Source: an uncultured Clostridia bacterium
GTDB lineage: Bacteria; Bacillota; Clostridia; TANB77; CAG-508
Length of the DNA stretch: 48,911 bases
Reading direction: 5' to 3'
Assembly (NCBI GenBank): GCA_944392605.1
Contig: CALXXE010000015.1
Coordinates: 1 to 48,911 of the forward strand
In this document: one piece after another, positions 1 through 9,659 of the stretch
Layout of the letters: each line of letters begins with the position of its first letter
Numbering within the stretch: the stretch's first letter is position 1
Made by a program: the position numbers and the translations under genes
The notes under the pieces: model-generated
Told to the model about the DNA's origin: nothing
The model's input: the letters and a program-made list of their open reading frames with translations, nothing else
Databases searched by the model: none

Positions 1-1
1 A

Positions 2-3000
2 GTAAATAGTATTCAAAATAGAATAGGTGGAAAAATTAACTTAGAAACACCAGAAAAAGAAGAAATAGCAGAAGAAGAAACATCAACAATACCAACAGAC
101 TATACAGTAGATATACCCGTAGAGAAGGTATGGTCAGATACAGAAGAACAACAATATAAGAGACCAGCAAGTGTAAATGTGGTTCTAAGAAACGGAGAAA
201 CAACTGTAGAAACAAAAATATTAAGTGAAGCTAATGGATGGAAAGAAACATTTACAGAGTTACCAAAATACGATAGTTTAGGAAATAGCATAAACTATAC
301 AGTAGAAGAACAAGAAACAAATTCTGGAGACTTAAAATTCTATACAAATAGCGTATCTGGAAATATTGAAAATGGATATATGATAACAAATACATTTGCA
401 AGACCAACAGATACAATAACTATAATTGCAAATAAGGTATGGAATGATAACACTGAACAAGCTTCAAGAAGACCAGAAAGTATAACATTAGTAGTAAAAA
501 ATGGTGACGAAGAAGTACAAAGTAAGGTTGTAAGTAATTCTGACTTGGTAGATGGAACAACAAACCAATGGAGTGTAGAATTTACAGGGCTAGATAAATA
601 TGATTCAGAAGGAAATGAAATCCAATATACATTAGAAGAAAGAGAAACAAATAGTGGAGACCTAAAATTCTATGAAGTAGAAGAAAATAATGTAGCAGTA
701 GAAGATAATCAAGCAACAATAAGAAATAACTTTGTAAAACCAAATGATACAACAGAAGTAACAGTAAGGAAAGAATGGAATGATAACAATAATGTAAATG
801 GAAGAAGACCAAGTTCTATAAAACTACAAGTAAAGAACGGAGAAAGTGTTGTTTCCGAACAAGTAGTAACAGAAGGTGATAATTGGTCATATACATTCAC
901 AGATTTACCAAAATATGATAGTAATGGTAAAGAAATAGTTTACACAGCATCAGAATCTGAAGTAAATAGTGGAGACTTAAAATTCTATACAAATTCAGGT
1001 GTAAGTGGAGATATGACAAGTGGATACACAATTACTAATACATTTATAGTCCCAGATGAAAAGATATCATTAACAGTAAATAAAGTATGGGAAGATAATG
1101 ATATTCAAAATGACAGAAGGCCAGATGTTGTTACAATAAATGTAAAAGGAGAAGACGGAAGTATTGTTGCAACATATGATTTAGATGTTGCAGGAGGAGA
1201 AACAAGTCATACATTTACAGATTTACCAAAATACAATAGTGAAAATGGGAAAGAAATAAATTATACAGTAGAAGAACAAGAAAAGACAGAAGGAGACTTA
1301 CATTTCTACACAGGAGTAGTAGGAAATGTGGAAAACACATCTGAAAATAGTAAAGAAGTAACAATAACAAACACATTTAAGAAACCAGATGATACAACAG
1401 ATGTGCTTGTTACAAAAGTATGGGAAGATAATAATGATGAAGCACAAAAGAGACCATCAAGTATTAAATTATTGTTAAAGAATGGTTCTGAAACTGTAGG
1501 AGAACAAGAAGTAAGTGGAGATACAGATACATGGCAATATACATTTGAAGATGTAGCAATGTATAATGAAAATGGACAAGAAATTGTATATTCAGTAGAT
1601 GAAGCAGAAGTAAATTCAGGAGATTTACAATTCTATAATAAGAGTGTAAGTGGCTTAACATTAACAAACGAATTTACACAAGATACATCAACAGTAGATA
1701 TACCAGTAACTAAAGTATGGGAAGACAATGAGACACAAGAGTCTAGAAGACCAGCAAGTGTAAGAATTATATTAAAAGCAAATGAAATAAAGGTAAGAGA
1801 ATATGATTTAACAGGAACAGGAGACACATGGAATTATACATTTGAAGACTTACCAAAATATGATAGCTATAATAATATAATAAATTACACAGTAGAAGAG
1901 GCTGAAGTAAATAATGGAGACTTAAAATTCTATAGTAGTTCTGTAGATGGAACAACAATAACAAACACATTTACAAGACCAAGTGATGTAGTAAGTATAG
2001 AAGTAACAAAGAACTGGGAAGACCAAGAAAATGTATATGGAAAAAGACCAATATCAGTAAGAATAAATGTAAATAATGGAGAGACGATAGTACAAACAGC
2101 GGTAGTAACAAAAGATGATAACTGGACACATACATTTACAAACTTAGCTAAGTATGATGAAAATGGGCAAGAAATATTATATACAGTATCTGAAGAAGAA
2201 GTAATGGAAAATGACTTATACTATTACACGGGAACACCTAGTTTAGTTGAAAATAAAGCAGGAGAGACAAATGTAAAAGAAGCTGTGATTACAAATGAGA
2301 TGACAAAAATACCATCAAAAGTAATAGTAAAATATGTAGATAAAGCAACAGGCGAAGAAATCTCTGAGCCAAAAGAGAAAGAAGGAATAATAGGAGACCC
2401 ATTTGATGTAACAGAAGATGGAAAAGAAATACCAGGATATACATTAGTAGAAGAACCAGAAGAGAAGACAGGAACATATACATCAGAAGTACAAGAAAAG
2501 GTATACTACTATGCTAAAGACACAAGAGTAATAGTAAAATATCTAGAAAAAGATGAAACACCAGAAGATGATTCAGATAATAAAGTATTATCAGATGAAA
2601 TAATTTTAGGTGGATATGAAGGAAAAAGTTATACAACAAATAGTAAAGTAATTGAAGGATATACATTAGTAGAAACAAAAGGAAACTTAAATGGAACAAT
2701 GACAAGAGAAGAACAAGTGGTAGTATACTATTATGCAAAAGATACAAAAGTAATAGTAAAATACTTAGAAAAAGATGATACACCGGAAGTTTCAAGTGAT
2801 AATAAAGTATTGTTACCTGAAAAGACAATAGAAGGATATGTAGGAAAAGAATATACAACAACAGGAGAAACAGTTCCAAATTATACACTAGTAGAAAAGA
2901 CAACAAACTACGAAGGAACAATGACAGAAGAAACAATAATAGTAGTGTACTATTATGCAAAGAATACAAATGTAACTGTTAGATACTTAGAAAAAGATAG

Positions 3001-5044
3001 TACAGAAAGTGATTCTGATAATAGAGAGTTAGTACCAGATATAGTTATAGAAGGATATGTAGGAAAAGATTATGAAACCGAGCAAAAGCAAATATCAGGA
3101 TATACATTTGTAGAAGTAAAAGGTGAAGTTTCAGGAAAGATGACAGAAGAACCAATAGAAATAATTTACTATTATGCACAAAATACAAAAGCAAAAGTAG
3201 AGCATATAGATAGAGAAACAGGAGAAATACTAAAAGAAGAAACAACAAATGGAAAAGTAGGAGATTTATTTGAAACACATGCAGAAGACTTTGAAGGATA
3301 TGTTCTTGTGGAAGAACCTTCTGAGCCAAATATTATAATGGATAAAACAGGAGAGCAAGTAGTAAAATACTATTATGCACATGTATCAGCAGGAGTAATA
3401 GAAAAACATATAGATGTAATAACAGGAGAATTATTAGAAAGTTCTGAGCATTCTGGAAACGAAGGAGACCCATATGATATACAATCTAAAGAATTTTCAG
3501 GATATGATTTAGTAGAAGAAGATAAAGATGGAAATAGTATGCTTCCAGAAAATGCTTCTGGAACAATGAAACGTGACGAAGTAATAGAAGTTAAGTATTA
3601 CTATATTAAGAAAACAACAGTAGTAGTTAAATATGTAGATGAAACAACAGGAGAAGAAATAGCAGAAGAAGAAAGAATAGAAGGACATGAAAACGATGAA
3701 TATACAACAGAGCCAGAAGATATAGAAGACTACAACTTAACAAAAGAACCAGACAATAAAAAGGGAACAATGACAATTACAAAGAATGAAGATGGAACAT
3801 ATGATACAGAAATAGAAGTAATCTACTACTACAAGAAGATATCAGGAGGAGTAATAGAAAATCATATAGATGTAGATACAGATAAGAAATTAGCAACAGA
3901 AGAGCATGAAGGAAATGTAGGAGATGAGTATGATATACCATCAAGAACATTTGAAGATTATGACTTAGTAATAGATATGTTACCTAATAATAGTAAAGGT
4001 GTTATGACAGAACAGGAAATAGTAGTAAACTATTATTATAAGAAGAGAGCAAAAGTTATAGTAGAATACATAGACAAGCAAACAGGAGAAAAACTAGATG
4101 AAGAAGAAATAAATGGACATCTAGGAGATGAATATAAGGCAGAGGAAAAAACCTTTGATGGATATGACTTAATAGAAAAACCATCAAATGGAGAAGGAGA
4201 AATGACAGAAGATGAAGCCGTTGTAAAATACTATTATGCAAGAAAAGCAGAAGTAGAAGTTAAGTACTTAGAAAAAGGAACAGATTATGAAGTAGCAGAA
4301 GGAGAGATAATTTCTGGATATGTAGGAGATAAGTATGAGACAGAACAAAAAGATGTACCATATTATAAGTTTGTAGAAAAAACAGATAATTGGGAAGGAG
4401 AAATGACAAAAGATAAAATAACAGTAATATACTACTATGAGAAAGAAATATTCAATCTTGGTGTAGATAAATGGGTAGGAAGTGTAAATGTAAATGGAAT
4501 AAGTACGCCAGCACAAGGTATAAATTCTAGTGATGAAATCTATAAAGTAGATATACATAGAAGTAAAGCAGATACAGCAGATATAAAAGTAACATATAAG
4601 ATAAGAATAACAAATAAAGGAGAGCTAGAAGGAACAGTAGGAAAGATAACAGACATAATTCCATCAGGAATGAGTTTCTATCAAGAAGACAACGATATAT
4701 ACTGGGATAATAATAATGGAGTATTAACAACAGATGACTTAAAAGATGAAGTAATTGGAGCAGGAGACTATAAAGAAATAGAAGTAACATTAAGAGTAAA
4801 TGTTGGATCAGAAAACTTCGGACAAAAAGATAATATGGTAATACTAACAGAATTAGGTAACCCAGCGGGATACGAAGATATAGATAAAGAAGATAACAAT
4901 GATACATCAAGTATGATATTAACAATAGCAACAGGATTGGATAGAAATGATAGAATAGTAATAATAGGAATAGTACAAATAGTACTAGCAATAACAATAG
5001 GATTATTACTAAGTTATAAGAAAAAAGAAAAACATGAAGAATAA
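2..5044 (+). CDS. Giant Cna-B/MucBP surface protein, 3' part (5'-truncated by window edge)
   Basis: The reading frame is open from base 2, so the true start lies upstream; the in-frame GTG at 179 is not a credible start because homology continues before it. Seven Cna-B domains begin near 116, 424, 760, 1070, 1402, 1698 and 1995. Each keeps the isopeptide pattern: Lys in KVW or KEW, Glu in YTVEE-like strands, Asn in TNTF-like ends. Ten MucBP-like domains follow (about 2310-4440), each opening with VKYxxK or xxHID and closing with VxYYYxK. A membrane-proximal domain starting FNLGVDKW (about 4447-4900) resembles DUF11-type surface domains. The C-terminus is one hydrophobic helix (about 4951-5013) and a Lys/Glu-rich tail, with no LPXTG sortase motif. 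I infer a membrane-anchored, stalk-like adhesin. It is collinear with the C-terminal third of the gene at 33181 but has one Cna-B domain fewer. Confidence 0.93.
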   Translation, partial: VNSIQNRIGGKINLETPEKEEIAEEETSTIPTDYTVDIPVEKVWSDTEEQQYKRPASVNVVLRNGETTVETKILSEANGWKETFTELPKYDSLGNSINYTVEEQETNSGDLKFYTNSVSGNIENGYMITNTFARPTDTITIIANKVWNDNTEQASRRPESITLVVKNGDEEVQSKVVSNSDLVDGTTNQWSVEFTGLDKYDSEGNEIQYTLEERETNSGDLKFYEVEENNVAVEDNQATIRNNFVKPNDTTEVTVRKEWNDNNNVNGRRPSSIKLQVKNGESVVSEQVVTEGDNWSYTFTDLPKYDSNGKEIVYTASESEVNSGDLKFYTNSGVSGDMTSGYTITNTFIVPDEKISLTVNKVWEDNDIQNDRRPDVVTINVKGEDGSIVATYDLDVAGGETSHTFTDLPKYNSENGKEINYTVEEQEKTEGDLHFYTGVVGNVENTSENSKEVTITNTFKKPDDTTDVLVTKVWEDNNDEAQKRPSSIKLLLKNGSETVGEQEVSGDTDTWQYTFEDVAMYNENGQEIVYSVDEAEVNSGDLQFYNKSVSGLTLTNEFTQDTSTVDIPVTKVWEDNETQESRRPASVRIILKANEIKVREYDLTGTGDTWNYTFEDLPKYDSYNNIINYTVEEAEVNNGDLKFYSSSVDGTTITNTFTRPSDVVSIEVTKNWEDQENVYGKRPISVRINVNNGETIVQTAVVTKDDNWTHTFTNLAKYDENGQEILYTVSEEEVMENDLYYYTGTPSLVENKAGETNVKEAVITNEMTKIPSKVIVKYVDKATGEEISEPKEKEGIIGDPFDVTEDGKEIPGYTLVEEPEEKTGTYTSEVQEKVYYYAKDTRVIVKYLEKDETPEDDSDNKVLSDEIILGGYEGKSYTTNSKVIEGYTLVETKGNLNGTMTREEQVVVYYYAKDTKVIVKYLEKDDTPEVSSDNKVLLPEKTIEGYVGKEYTTTGETVPNYTLVEKTTNYEGTMTEETIIVVYYYAKNTNVTVRYLEKDSTESDSDNRELVPDIVIEGYVGKDYETEQKQISGYTFVEVKGEVSGKMTEEPIEIIYYYAQNTKAKVEHIDRETGEILKEETTNGKVGDLFETHAEDFEGYVLVEEPSEPNIIMDKTGEQVVKYYYAHVSAGVIEKHIDVITGELLESSEHSGNEGDPYDIQSKEFSGYDLVEEDKDGNSMLPENASGTMKRDEVIEVKYYYIKKTTVVVKYVDETTGEEIAEEERIEGHENDEYTTEPEDIEDYNLTKEPDNKKGTMTITKNEDGTYDTEIEVIYYYKKISGGVIENHIDVDTDKKLATEEHEGNVGDEYDIPSRTFEDYDLVIDMLPNNSKGVMTEQEIVVNYYYKKRAKVIVEYIDKQTGEKLDEEEINGHLGDEYKAEEKTFDGYDLIEKPSNGEGEMTEDEAVVKYYYARKAEVEVKYLEKGTDYEVAEGEIISGYVGDKYETEQKDVPYYKFVEKTDNWEGEMTKDKITVIYYYEKEIFNLGVDKWVGSVNVNGISTPAQGINSSDEIYKVDIHRSKADTADIKVTYKIRITNKGELEGTVGKITDIIPSGMSFYQEDNDIYWDNNNGVLTTDDLKDEVIGAGDYKEIEVTLRVNVGSENFGQKDNMVILTELGNPAGYEDIDKEDNNDTSSMILTIATGLDRNDRIVIIGIVQIVLAITIGLLLSYKKKEKHEE
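431..5044 (+). repeat. Left copy of ~4.6 kb direct repeat (adhesin C-terminal modules)
   Basis: This segment aligns without rearrangement to 44170-48780; the two spans differ by only 3 bases in total length. It covers six Cna-B domains, all ten MucBP-like domains, the membrane-proximal domain and the anchor. By eye the last ~600 bases are close to identical at DNA level, while the Cna-B part is more diverged. Confidence 0.9.
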
Positions 5045-5098
5045 AGCATAAAAATGCCCAGAAGATAAAATATGATAATAAAGAACATAACACAGTCT

Positions 5099-5137
5099 AA
5101 GAGAAGAGTTAGAATAATTTCTGATTCTTCTCTTTTT
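5099..5137 (+). terminator. Intrinsic terminator after the left giant gene
   Basis: AAGAGAAGA (5099-5107) pairs with TCTTCTCTT (5126-5134), followed by a T run. It lies 55 bases after the stop codon. Confidence 0.7.
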
Positions 5138-5276
5138 AAATAAAAATTCTAAAACAATATAAAGAATAAAAGTTTTTGAAATATTTTTCAAAAAATAAGT
5201 TTAGAGGAGTGGCTATTAGATAAAAAATATTTGTAATAAATTTGTAAAAAAACTTTAAAAAACCTACGGAAATAGC

Positions 5277-5305
5277 TTGACTTGAGCTTTGGTTTGTGAT
5301 AAACT
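5277..5305 (+). promoter_or_regulatory. Probable rpoB promoter
   Basis: TTGACT (5277-5282), 17-base spacer, TAAACT (5300-5305), preceded by TGTG as an extended -10. An alternative, TTGAGC (5282) with TATTGT (5305), overlaps it. Either would start transcription near 5312-5317 and give a leader of about 350 nt. The sequence CTACGGAAAT lies just upstream at 5264-5273. Confidence 0.5.
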
Positions 5306-5311
5306 ATTGTA

Positions 5312-5670
5312 TAGAATTTGCTAAAAATGGATTTTTATACCCAAAATATTTAGATAGGGTGATTAAAATAGAAAGAGAAAATATTAGTTGAAACATAATA
5401 AAATAGCATAAAAGGAGTTGAAAAAATAAGATTTTTTCGATTACTTTTTTGTTGTCTTTTTTAATGAAAATATAATTAGAAAAATCCATTCTAAATTTTT
5501 ATTCTAAAGTTTAAAATTAAAAGGAGAGGAATCAAGTTCAAGGAGCCCTAGGAATTAAGGTTGCAAGAGCAGACAATCTTAAAACTTAGACAAGCGATTT
5601 GAATTCTGAGAAGGACTTCTTTTAAAAAATATATTTTTTCTGCTTAAATATATTTTATGGGGTGATTTTT
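5312..5670 (+). promoter_or_regulatory. Long structured rpoB leader
   Basis: The 626 bases between the left giant gene and rpoB hold no credible gene. The leader contains a long-range inverted repeat, AATGGATTTTT (5326-5336) with AAAAATCCATT (5480-5490). It also has a terminator-like hairpin, GAAAAAAT (5420-5427) with ATTTTTTC (5431-5438), followed after six bases by six T. A further stem, AAAAGGAG (5519-5526) with CTTCTTTT (5616-5623, one wobble), encloses TTGCAAGAGC (5561-5570). The same 10-mer occurs in the rpoC leader. The layout suggests attenuation or a protein-binding RNA, but I do not recognise an established family. Confidence 0.55.
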
Positions 5671-8600
5671 TTGAAAATAAGAGAAATTAATCACGAGAAA
5701 TCTTCTCGTAAGGATTTCGCAAAAGTTGGCGATTTTATCGAAATGCCTAATCTTATTAAAGTCCAAAAAGATTCATATGATTATTTCATAAAAGAAGGAC
5801 TAGGAGAAGTATTAAGAGATATTTCACCAATTGAAGATTATTCTGGAAATTTAGTTCTTGAATTTTTCGATTATTACATGGAAGACAAAACAAAATATTC
5901 AGTAGAAGAGGCAAAAGAAAGAGATGCAACATATTCTGCAAGGTTACACGTAAAAGTAAGATTAATTAACCGTGAAACAGGTGAAATTAAAGAACAAGAA
6001 ATCTACTTAGGTGATTTCCCACTTATGACAGATAGTGGAACATTTATTATAAATGGTGCAGAAAGAGTTGTAGTAAGCCAGTTGGTACGTTCACCAGGAT
6101 GTTATTATGGGGAAGAATTTGATACAAAAACAGGAAAGAAAACATATACATCTACAGTTATGCCTTTAAGAGGAGCATGGCTTGAATATGAGACAGATGG
6201 AAATGATATTTTCTGGGTACGTGTTGATAGAACAAGAAAAGTACCAATTACAACTTTATTAAGATCAATAGGACTAGCAACAGATAGTCAAATGCTTGAC
6301 TTCTTCGGAGATGAAGAAATGTTAAAAACGACACTTAATAAAGACACAATAAAAGACCAAGATGAAGCATTAATAGAAATCTATAAGAAATTAAGACCAG
6401 GGGAACTTCCTACAGTCGATGCTGCAAGAAACTTATTTAATGGATTATTCTTTGATAATAAGAGATATGATTTAGCAAAAGTTGGTAGATATAAATTTAA
6501 CCAAAAATTATCATTAGCATCAAGAATAAAAGGAAAAGTAGCAGCAACAGACATAGTGGACAATGAAACAGGAGAAGTTTTCGTACAGGCAGGAGAAGTT
6601 ATAGAAGACGAAGTTGCAGAAAACATCCAAAATGCTGGTATTAATACAGTTGATATTATGTACTTAGATAAACAAATAAGAATAATAGGAAATGGTACAG
6701 TAGATATTCACAAAGTATTACCAAATGTAGATTTAAGTAAATTACATATTAAAGAAACTGTTAATTATAATGTTTTACAAAATATTATAGAAAATACAGA
6801 TGAGAAAGATTTAGTTAAAACAATAGAAGAAAGAATAGATGAATTAGTACCAAAACATATTACAACAGAAGATATGTTATCATCTGTAAACTTCTTATTC
6901 AATCTTTCTCACGGATTAGGAACAGCAGATGACATAGACCATTTAGCAAACCGTAGAATTCGTTGTGTTGGAGAATTATTACAAAATCAATTTAGAATTG
7001 GTTTAACAAGATTAGAAAGAGTAGTTCGTGAAAGAATGACAATACAAGATTTAGATGTAGTAACACCACAAACATTAATTAATACAAAACCTATTACATC
7101 AGCAATAAGAGAATTCTTTGGAAGTTCACAATTGTCACAATTCATGGACCAAACAAATCCATTATCAGAATTAACACATAAAAGAAGAATTTCAGCATTA
7201 GGACCTGGAGGACTAACAAGAGAAAGAGCAGGATTCGAAGTACGTGACGTTCACTATACACACTATGGTAGATTATGTCCAATTGAATCTCCAGAAGGAC
7301 CAAACATTGGACTTATATCAGCGCTTTCATCATTTGCACAAATTAATGAATATGGATTTATCGAAACACCATATAGAAAAGTAGATCCAGAAACTCATGC
7401 ATTAACAGATGAAGTAGAATATATGAGCGCTGATGTGGAAGATAATTACATTATAGCTCAGGCATCTGAGCCTGTTGATGAAGAGGGACATTTCGTACAT
7501 AATAGAGTAAGAGTAAGACGTAAGAACGAAATAATAGAAGTTGATAGTGATAAAGTACAATATGTAGATGTATCACCAAAACAATTAGTATCAGTTGCAG
7601 CCGCTATGATTCCATTCTTAGAGCATGATGATGCAAAAAGAGCTCTTATGGGTGCTAACATGCAACGTCAAGCAGTTCCACTTATGACAACAGAAAGCCC
7701 AATAGTTGGAACAGGTATTGAATATAGAGCAGCAAAAGACTCAGGAATCTTAGTTTTAGCAGAAGATGATGGTGTTATTGAAAAAGTAACAGGAAGTAGC
7801 ATAACTGTAAAATATAAAAATGGAAAAACTGTAGTTCATAAATTACGTAAGTTCAAAAGAACTAATGGTGGAACTTGTATTAACCAAAAACCAATTGTTA
7901 AAAAAGGTGAAAAGGTTAAAAAAGGTGATGCAATAGCAGATGGACCTGCAACAAGTAATGGGGAAATGGCACTTGGTAAAAACGTGTTAGTAGCATTTTC
8001 TACTTGGGAAGGTTATAACTATGAGGATGCTATTCTTATAAATGAAAGATTAGTAAAAGATGACGTATTTACATCAATTCATATTGAAGAATATGATTGT
8101 GAATGTCGTGATACAAAACTAGGTGCAGAAGAAATTACACGTGATATTCCAAATATCGGTGATGATTCATTAAAAGACTTAGATGAAAACGGAATTATAA
8201 GAATTGGTGCTGAAGTAAGACCAGGAGATATATTAGTTGGAAAAGTCACTCCAAAAGGAGAAACAGAATTAACAGCAGAAGAAAGATTACTTCGTGCTAT
8301 CTTTGGTGAAAAAGCAAGAGAAGTAAGAGATACTTCTTTAAGAGTACCACATGGAGAACAAGGAACAGTTGTAGATGTAAAAATATTTACAAGAGACAAT
8401 TCTGATGAATTAGGGCCTGGAGTAAATCAAATAATTAGATGTTACATAGCTACAAAGAGAAAAATATCAGTTGGAGATAAAATGGCAGGACGTCATGGTA
8501 ATAAAGGTGTTATCTCAAGAGTATTACCAGAAGAAGATATGCCATTTATGCCAGATGGTACACCAATAGATATTTTATTAAACCCATTAGGTGTTCCTTC

Positions 8601-9435
8601 TCGTATGAACTTAGGTCAAGTTCTTGAAGTACACTTAGGAGGAGCTGCAAAAGCTTTAGGATGGAAAATCTCAACACCAGTATTTGATGGTGCAAACGAA
8701 GATGATGTAAGAGAATTACTGAAAAAAGCCGGAATGAGTGAAGATGGAAAAACAATTCTTTATGATGGAAGAACAGGAGATCCATTTGATAAACCAATCA
8801 CAGTTGGTGTTATGTATATGTTAAAACTTCACCACTTAGTAGATGATAAAATACATGCTCGTTCAACTGGACCATATTCATTAGTAACACAACAACCTCT
8901 TGGAGGAAAAGCACAATTTGGTGGACAACGTTTTGGAGAAATGGAAGTTTGGGCATTAGAGGCATATGGAGCAGCATATACACTACAAGAAATGTTAACA
9001 GTAAAATCAGACGATGTTGTAGGACGTGTTAATACATATGAAGCTATTGTTAAAGGTGAAAATATTCCAGAGCCAGGAGTTCCAGAAAGCTTCAAAGTTT
9101 TAGTAAAAGAACTTCAATCATTAGGATTAGATGTACGTCTATATTCTGAGGATAACGAGGAATTAGAGTTAAAAGAAGATGTAGATGAAGGTATAGAATA
9201 TGATCCTAGTAAAGATGGTAAAATCTTATCAGAAGACCAAGTAGTTGATGAAGGAGATTTAGAAGGATATTCTGAAGAAACTGATGATGATGTTTTACTA
9301 GACGGAGAAGATGATGCAATAGATGATGGTAAGGATGACTTATTTGAAGAACTAGATGATGAAGGCGAAGAAATGCTATTTGGAAATGATTTAGCTAACG
9401 ACAATTTAGATAATGATGATGATATTATAGAGTAA
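5671..9435 (+). CDS. rpoB: RNA polymerase beta subunit
   Basis: RpoB forms the catalytic core of RNA polymerase with RpoC. The protein is 1254 residues from TTG 5671, which is chosen because GGGGTGAT (5659-5666) sits 4 bases upstream; GTG 5662 lies inside that ribosome binding site. The N-terminus ([20 protein letters not shown]) and the rifampicin-pocket core ([14 protein letters not shown], then [14 protein letters not shown]) are canonical, with no obvious resistance change. The active-site and switch region ([15 protein letters not shown]) and the C-terminal [20 protein letters not shown] block are intact. The C-terminus extends into an approximately 80-residue Asp/Glu-rich tail beyond the conserved core. 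rplKAJL, the usual upstream neighbours in Firmicutes, are absent; rpoB appears to have its own promoter and leader. Confidence 0.98.
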   Translation: MKIREINHEKSSRKDFAKVGDFIEMPNLIKVQKDSYDYFIKEGLGEVLRDISPIEDYSGNLVLEFFDYYMEDKTKYSVEEAKERDATYSARLHVKVRLINRETGEIKEQEIYLGDFPLMTDSGTFIINGAERVVVSQLVRSPGCYYGEEFDTKTGKKTYTSTVMPLRGAWLEYETDGNDIFWVRVDRTRKVPITTLLRSIGLATDSQMLDFFGDEEMLKTTLNKDTIKDQDEALIEIYKKLRPGELPTVDAARNLFNGLFFDNKRYDLAKVGRYKFNQKLSLASRIKGKVAATDIVDNETGEVFVQAGEVIEDEVAENIQNAGINTVDIMYLDKQIRIIGNGTVDIHKVLPNVDLSKLHIKETVNYNVLQNIIENTDEKDLVKTIEERIDELVPKHITTEDMLSSVNFLFNLSHGLGTADDIDHLANRRIRCVGELLQNQFRIGLTRLERVVRERMTIQDLDVVTPQTLINTKPITSAIREFFGSSQLSQFMDQTNPLSELTHKRRISALGPGGLTRERAGFEVRDVHYTHYGRLCPIESPEGPNIGLISALSSFAQINEYGFIETPYRKVDPETHALTDEVEYMSADVEDNYIIAQASEPVDEEGHFVHNRVRVRRKNEIIEVDSDKVQYVDVSPKQLVSVAAAMIPFLEHDDAKRALMGANMQRQAVPLMTTESPIVGTGIEYRAAKDSGILVLAEDDGVIEKVTGSSITVKYKNGKTVVHKLRKFKRTNGGTCINQKPIVKKGEKVKKGDAIADGPATSNGEMALGKNVLVAFSTWEGYNYEDAILINERLVKDDVFTSIHIEEYDCECRDTKLGAEEITRDIPNIGDDSLKDLDENGIIRIGAEVRPGDILVGKVTPKGETELTAEERLLRAIFGEKAREVRDTSLRVPHGEQGTVVDVKIFTRDNSDELGPGVNQIIRCYIATKRKISVGDKMAGRHGNKGVISRVLPEEDMPFMPDGTPIDILLNPLGVPSRMNLGQVLEVHLGGAAKALGWKISTPVFDGANEDDVRELLKKAGMSEDGKTILYDGRTGDPFDKPITVGVMYMLKLHHLVDDKIHARSTGPYSLVTQQPLGGKAQFGGQRFGEMEVWALEAYGAAYTLQEMLTVKSDDVVGRVNTYEAIVKGENIPEPGVPESFKVLVKELQSLGLDVRLYSEDNEELELKEDVDEGIEYDPSKDGKILSEDQVVDEGDLEGYSEETDDDVLLDGEDDAIDDGKDDLFEELDDEGEEMLFGNDLANDNLDNDDDIIE

Positions 9436-9659
9436 TATAAATATTTTAATGTATACAAATTTAAGATAAAATTAAATTTGTATACTGAAGCTGTAATAAC
9501 TAAAGTTTAACAGCTTCAGCAACTGAATAAATTCTAAAAAGGAAAGAAGCGACATTAGATTTTGCAAGAGCGAGGGATAGTCTTCTTTACCTATTTTAGA
9601 ATTACCCGTATAAAAAATAAAAAGTCTTTTAAAGACGAAGAAGGGGGAAAATAGAAAGA
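9436..9659 (+). promoter_or_regulatory. Structured rpoB-rpoC intercistronic region / rpoC leader
   Basis: This 224-base gap is almost entirely foldable. Hairpin 1 is a perfect 14-bp stem, GTATACAAATTTAA (9451-9464) with 9472-9485. Hairpin 2 is CTGAAGCTGT (9485-9494) with ACAGCTTCAG (9510-9519). Hairpin 3 is long: AATTCTAAAA (9530-9539) with TTTTAGAATT (9594-9603), continued by GGAAAGAAG (9541-9549) with CTTCTTTACC (9582-9591, one bulge). Its 32-base loop contains TTGCAAGAGC (9562-9571). A small hairpin, GTCTTT/AAAGAC (9624-9636), precedes the ribosome binding site. No U run follows hairpins 1 or 2, so they do not look like simple terminators. Confidence 0.65.

Noticed and set aside
179-181. 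GTG 179 as the true start of the left giant protein
   Set aside because: The frame is open to base 2 and the upstream residues align with the Cna-B start and linker of the right paralogue, so the gene simply enters the window from the left.
2514-2969. Long minus-strand open frames opposite both giant genes (also 40925-41296 and 41681-42292)
   Set aside because: They are Leu/Ile-rich, low-complexity mirror images of repetitive A/G-rich coding DNA on the + strand, lack ribosome binding sites, and recur at the matching place in both paralogues only because the + strand genes are similar.
5045-5500. Small minus-strand frames in the gap before rpoB
   Set aside because: They are hydrophobic, A/T-driven frames without ribosome binding sites that overlap the rpoB promoter and leader structures.
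9451-9519. Ordinary rpoB terminator between rpoB and rpoC
   Set aside because: The two stems lack a following U run, and terminating here would uncouple rpoC, for which no convincing promoter is visible downstream.
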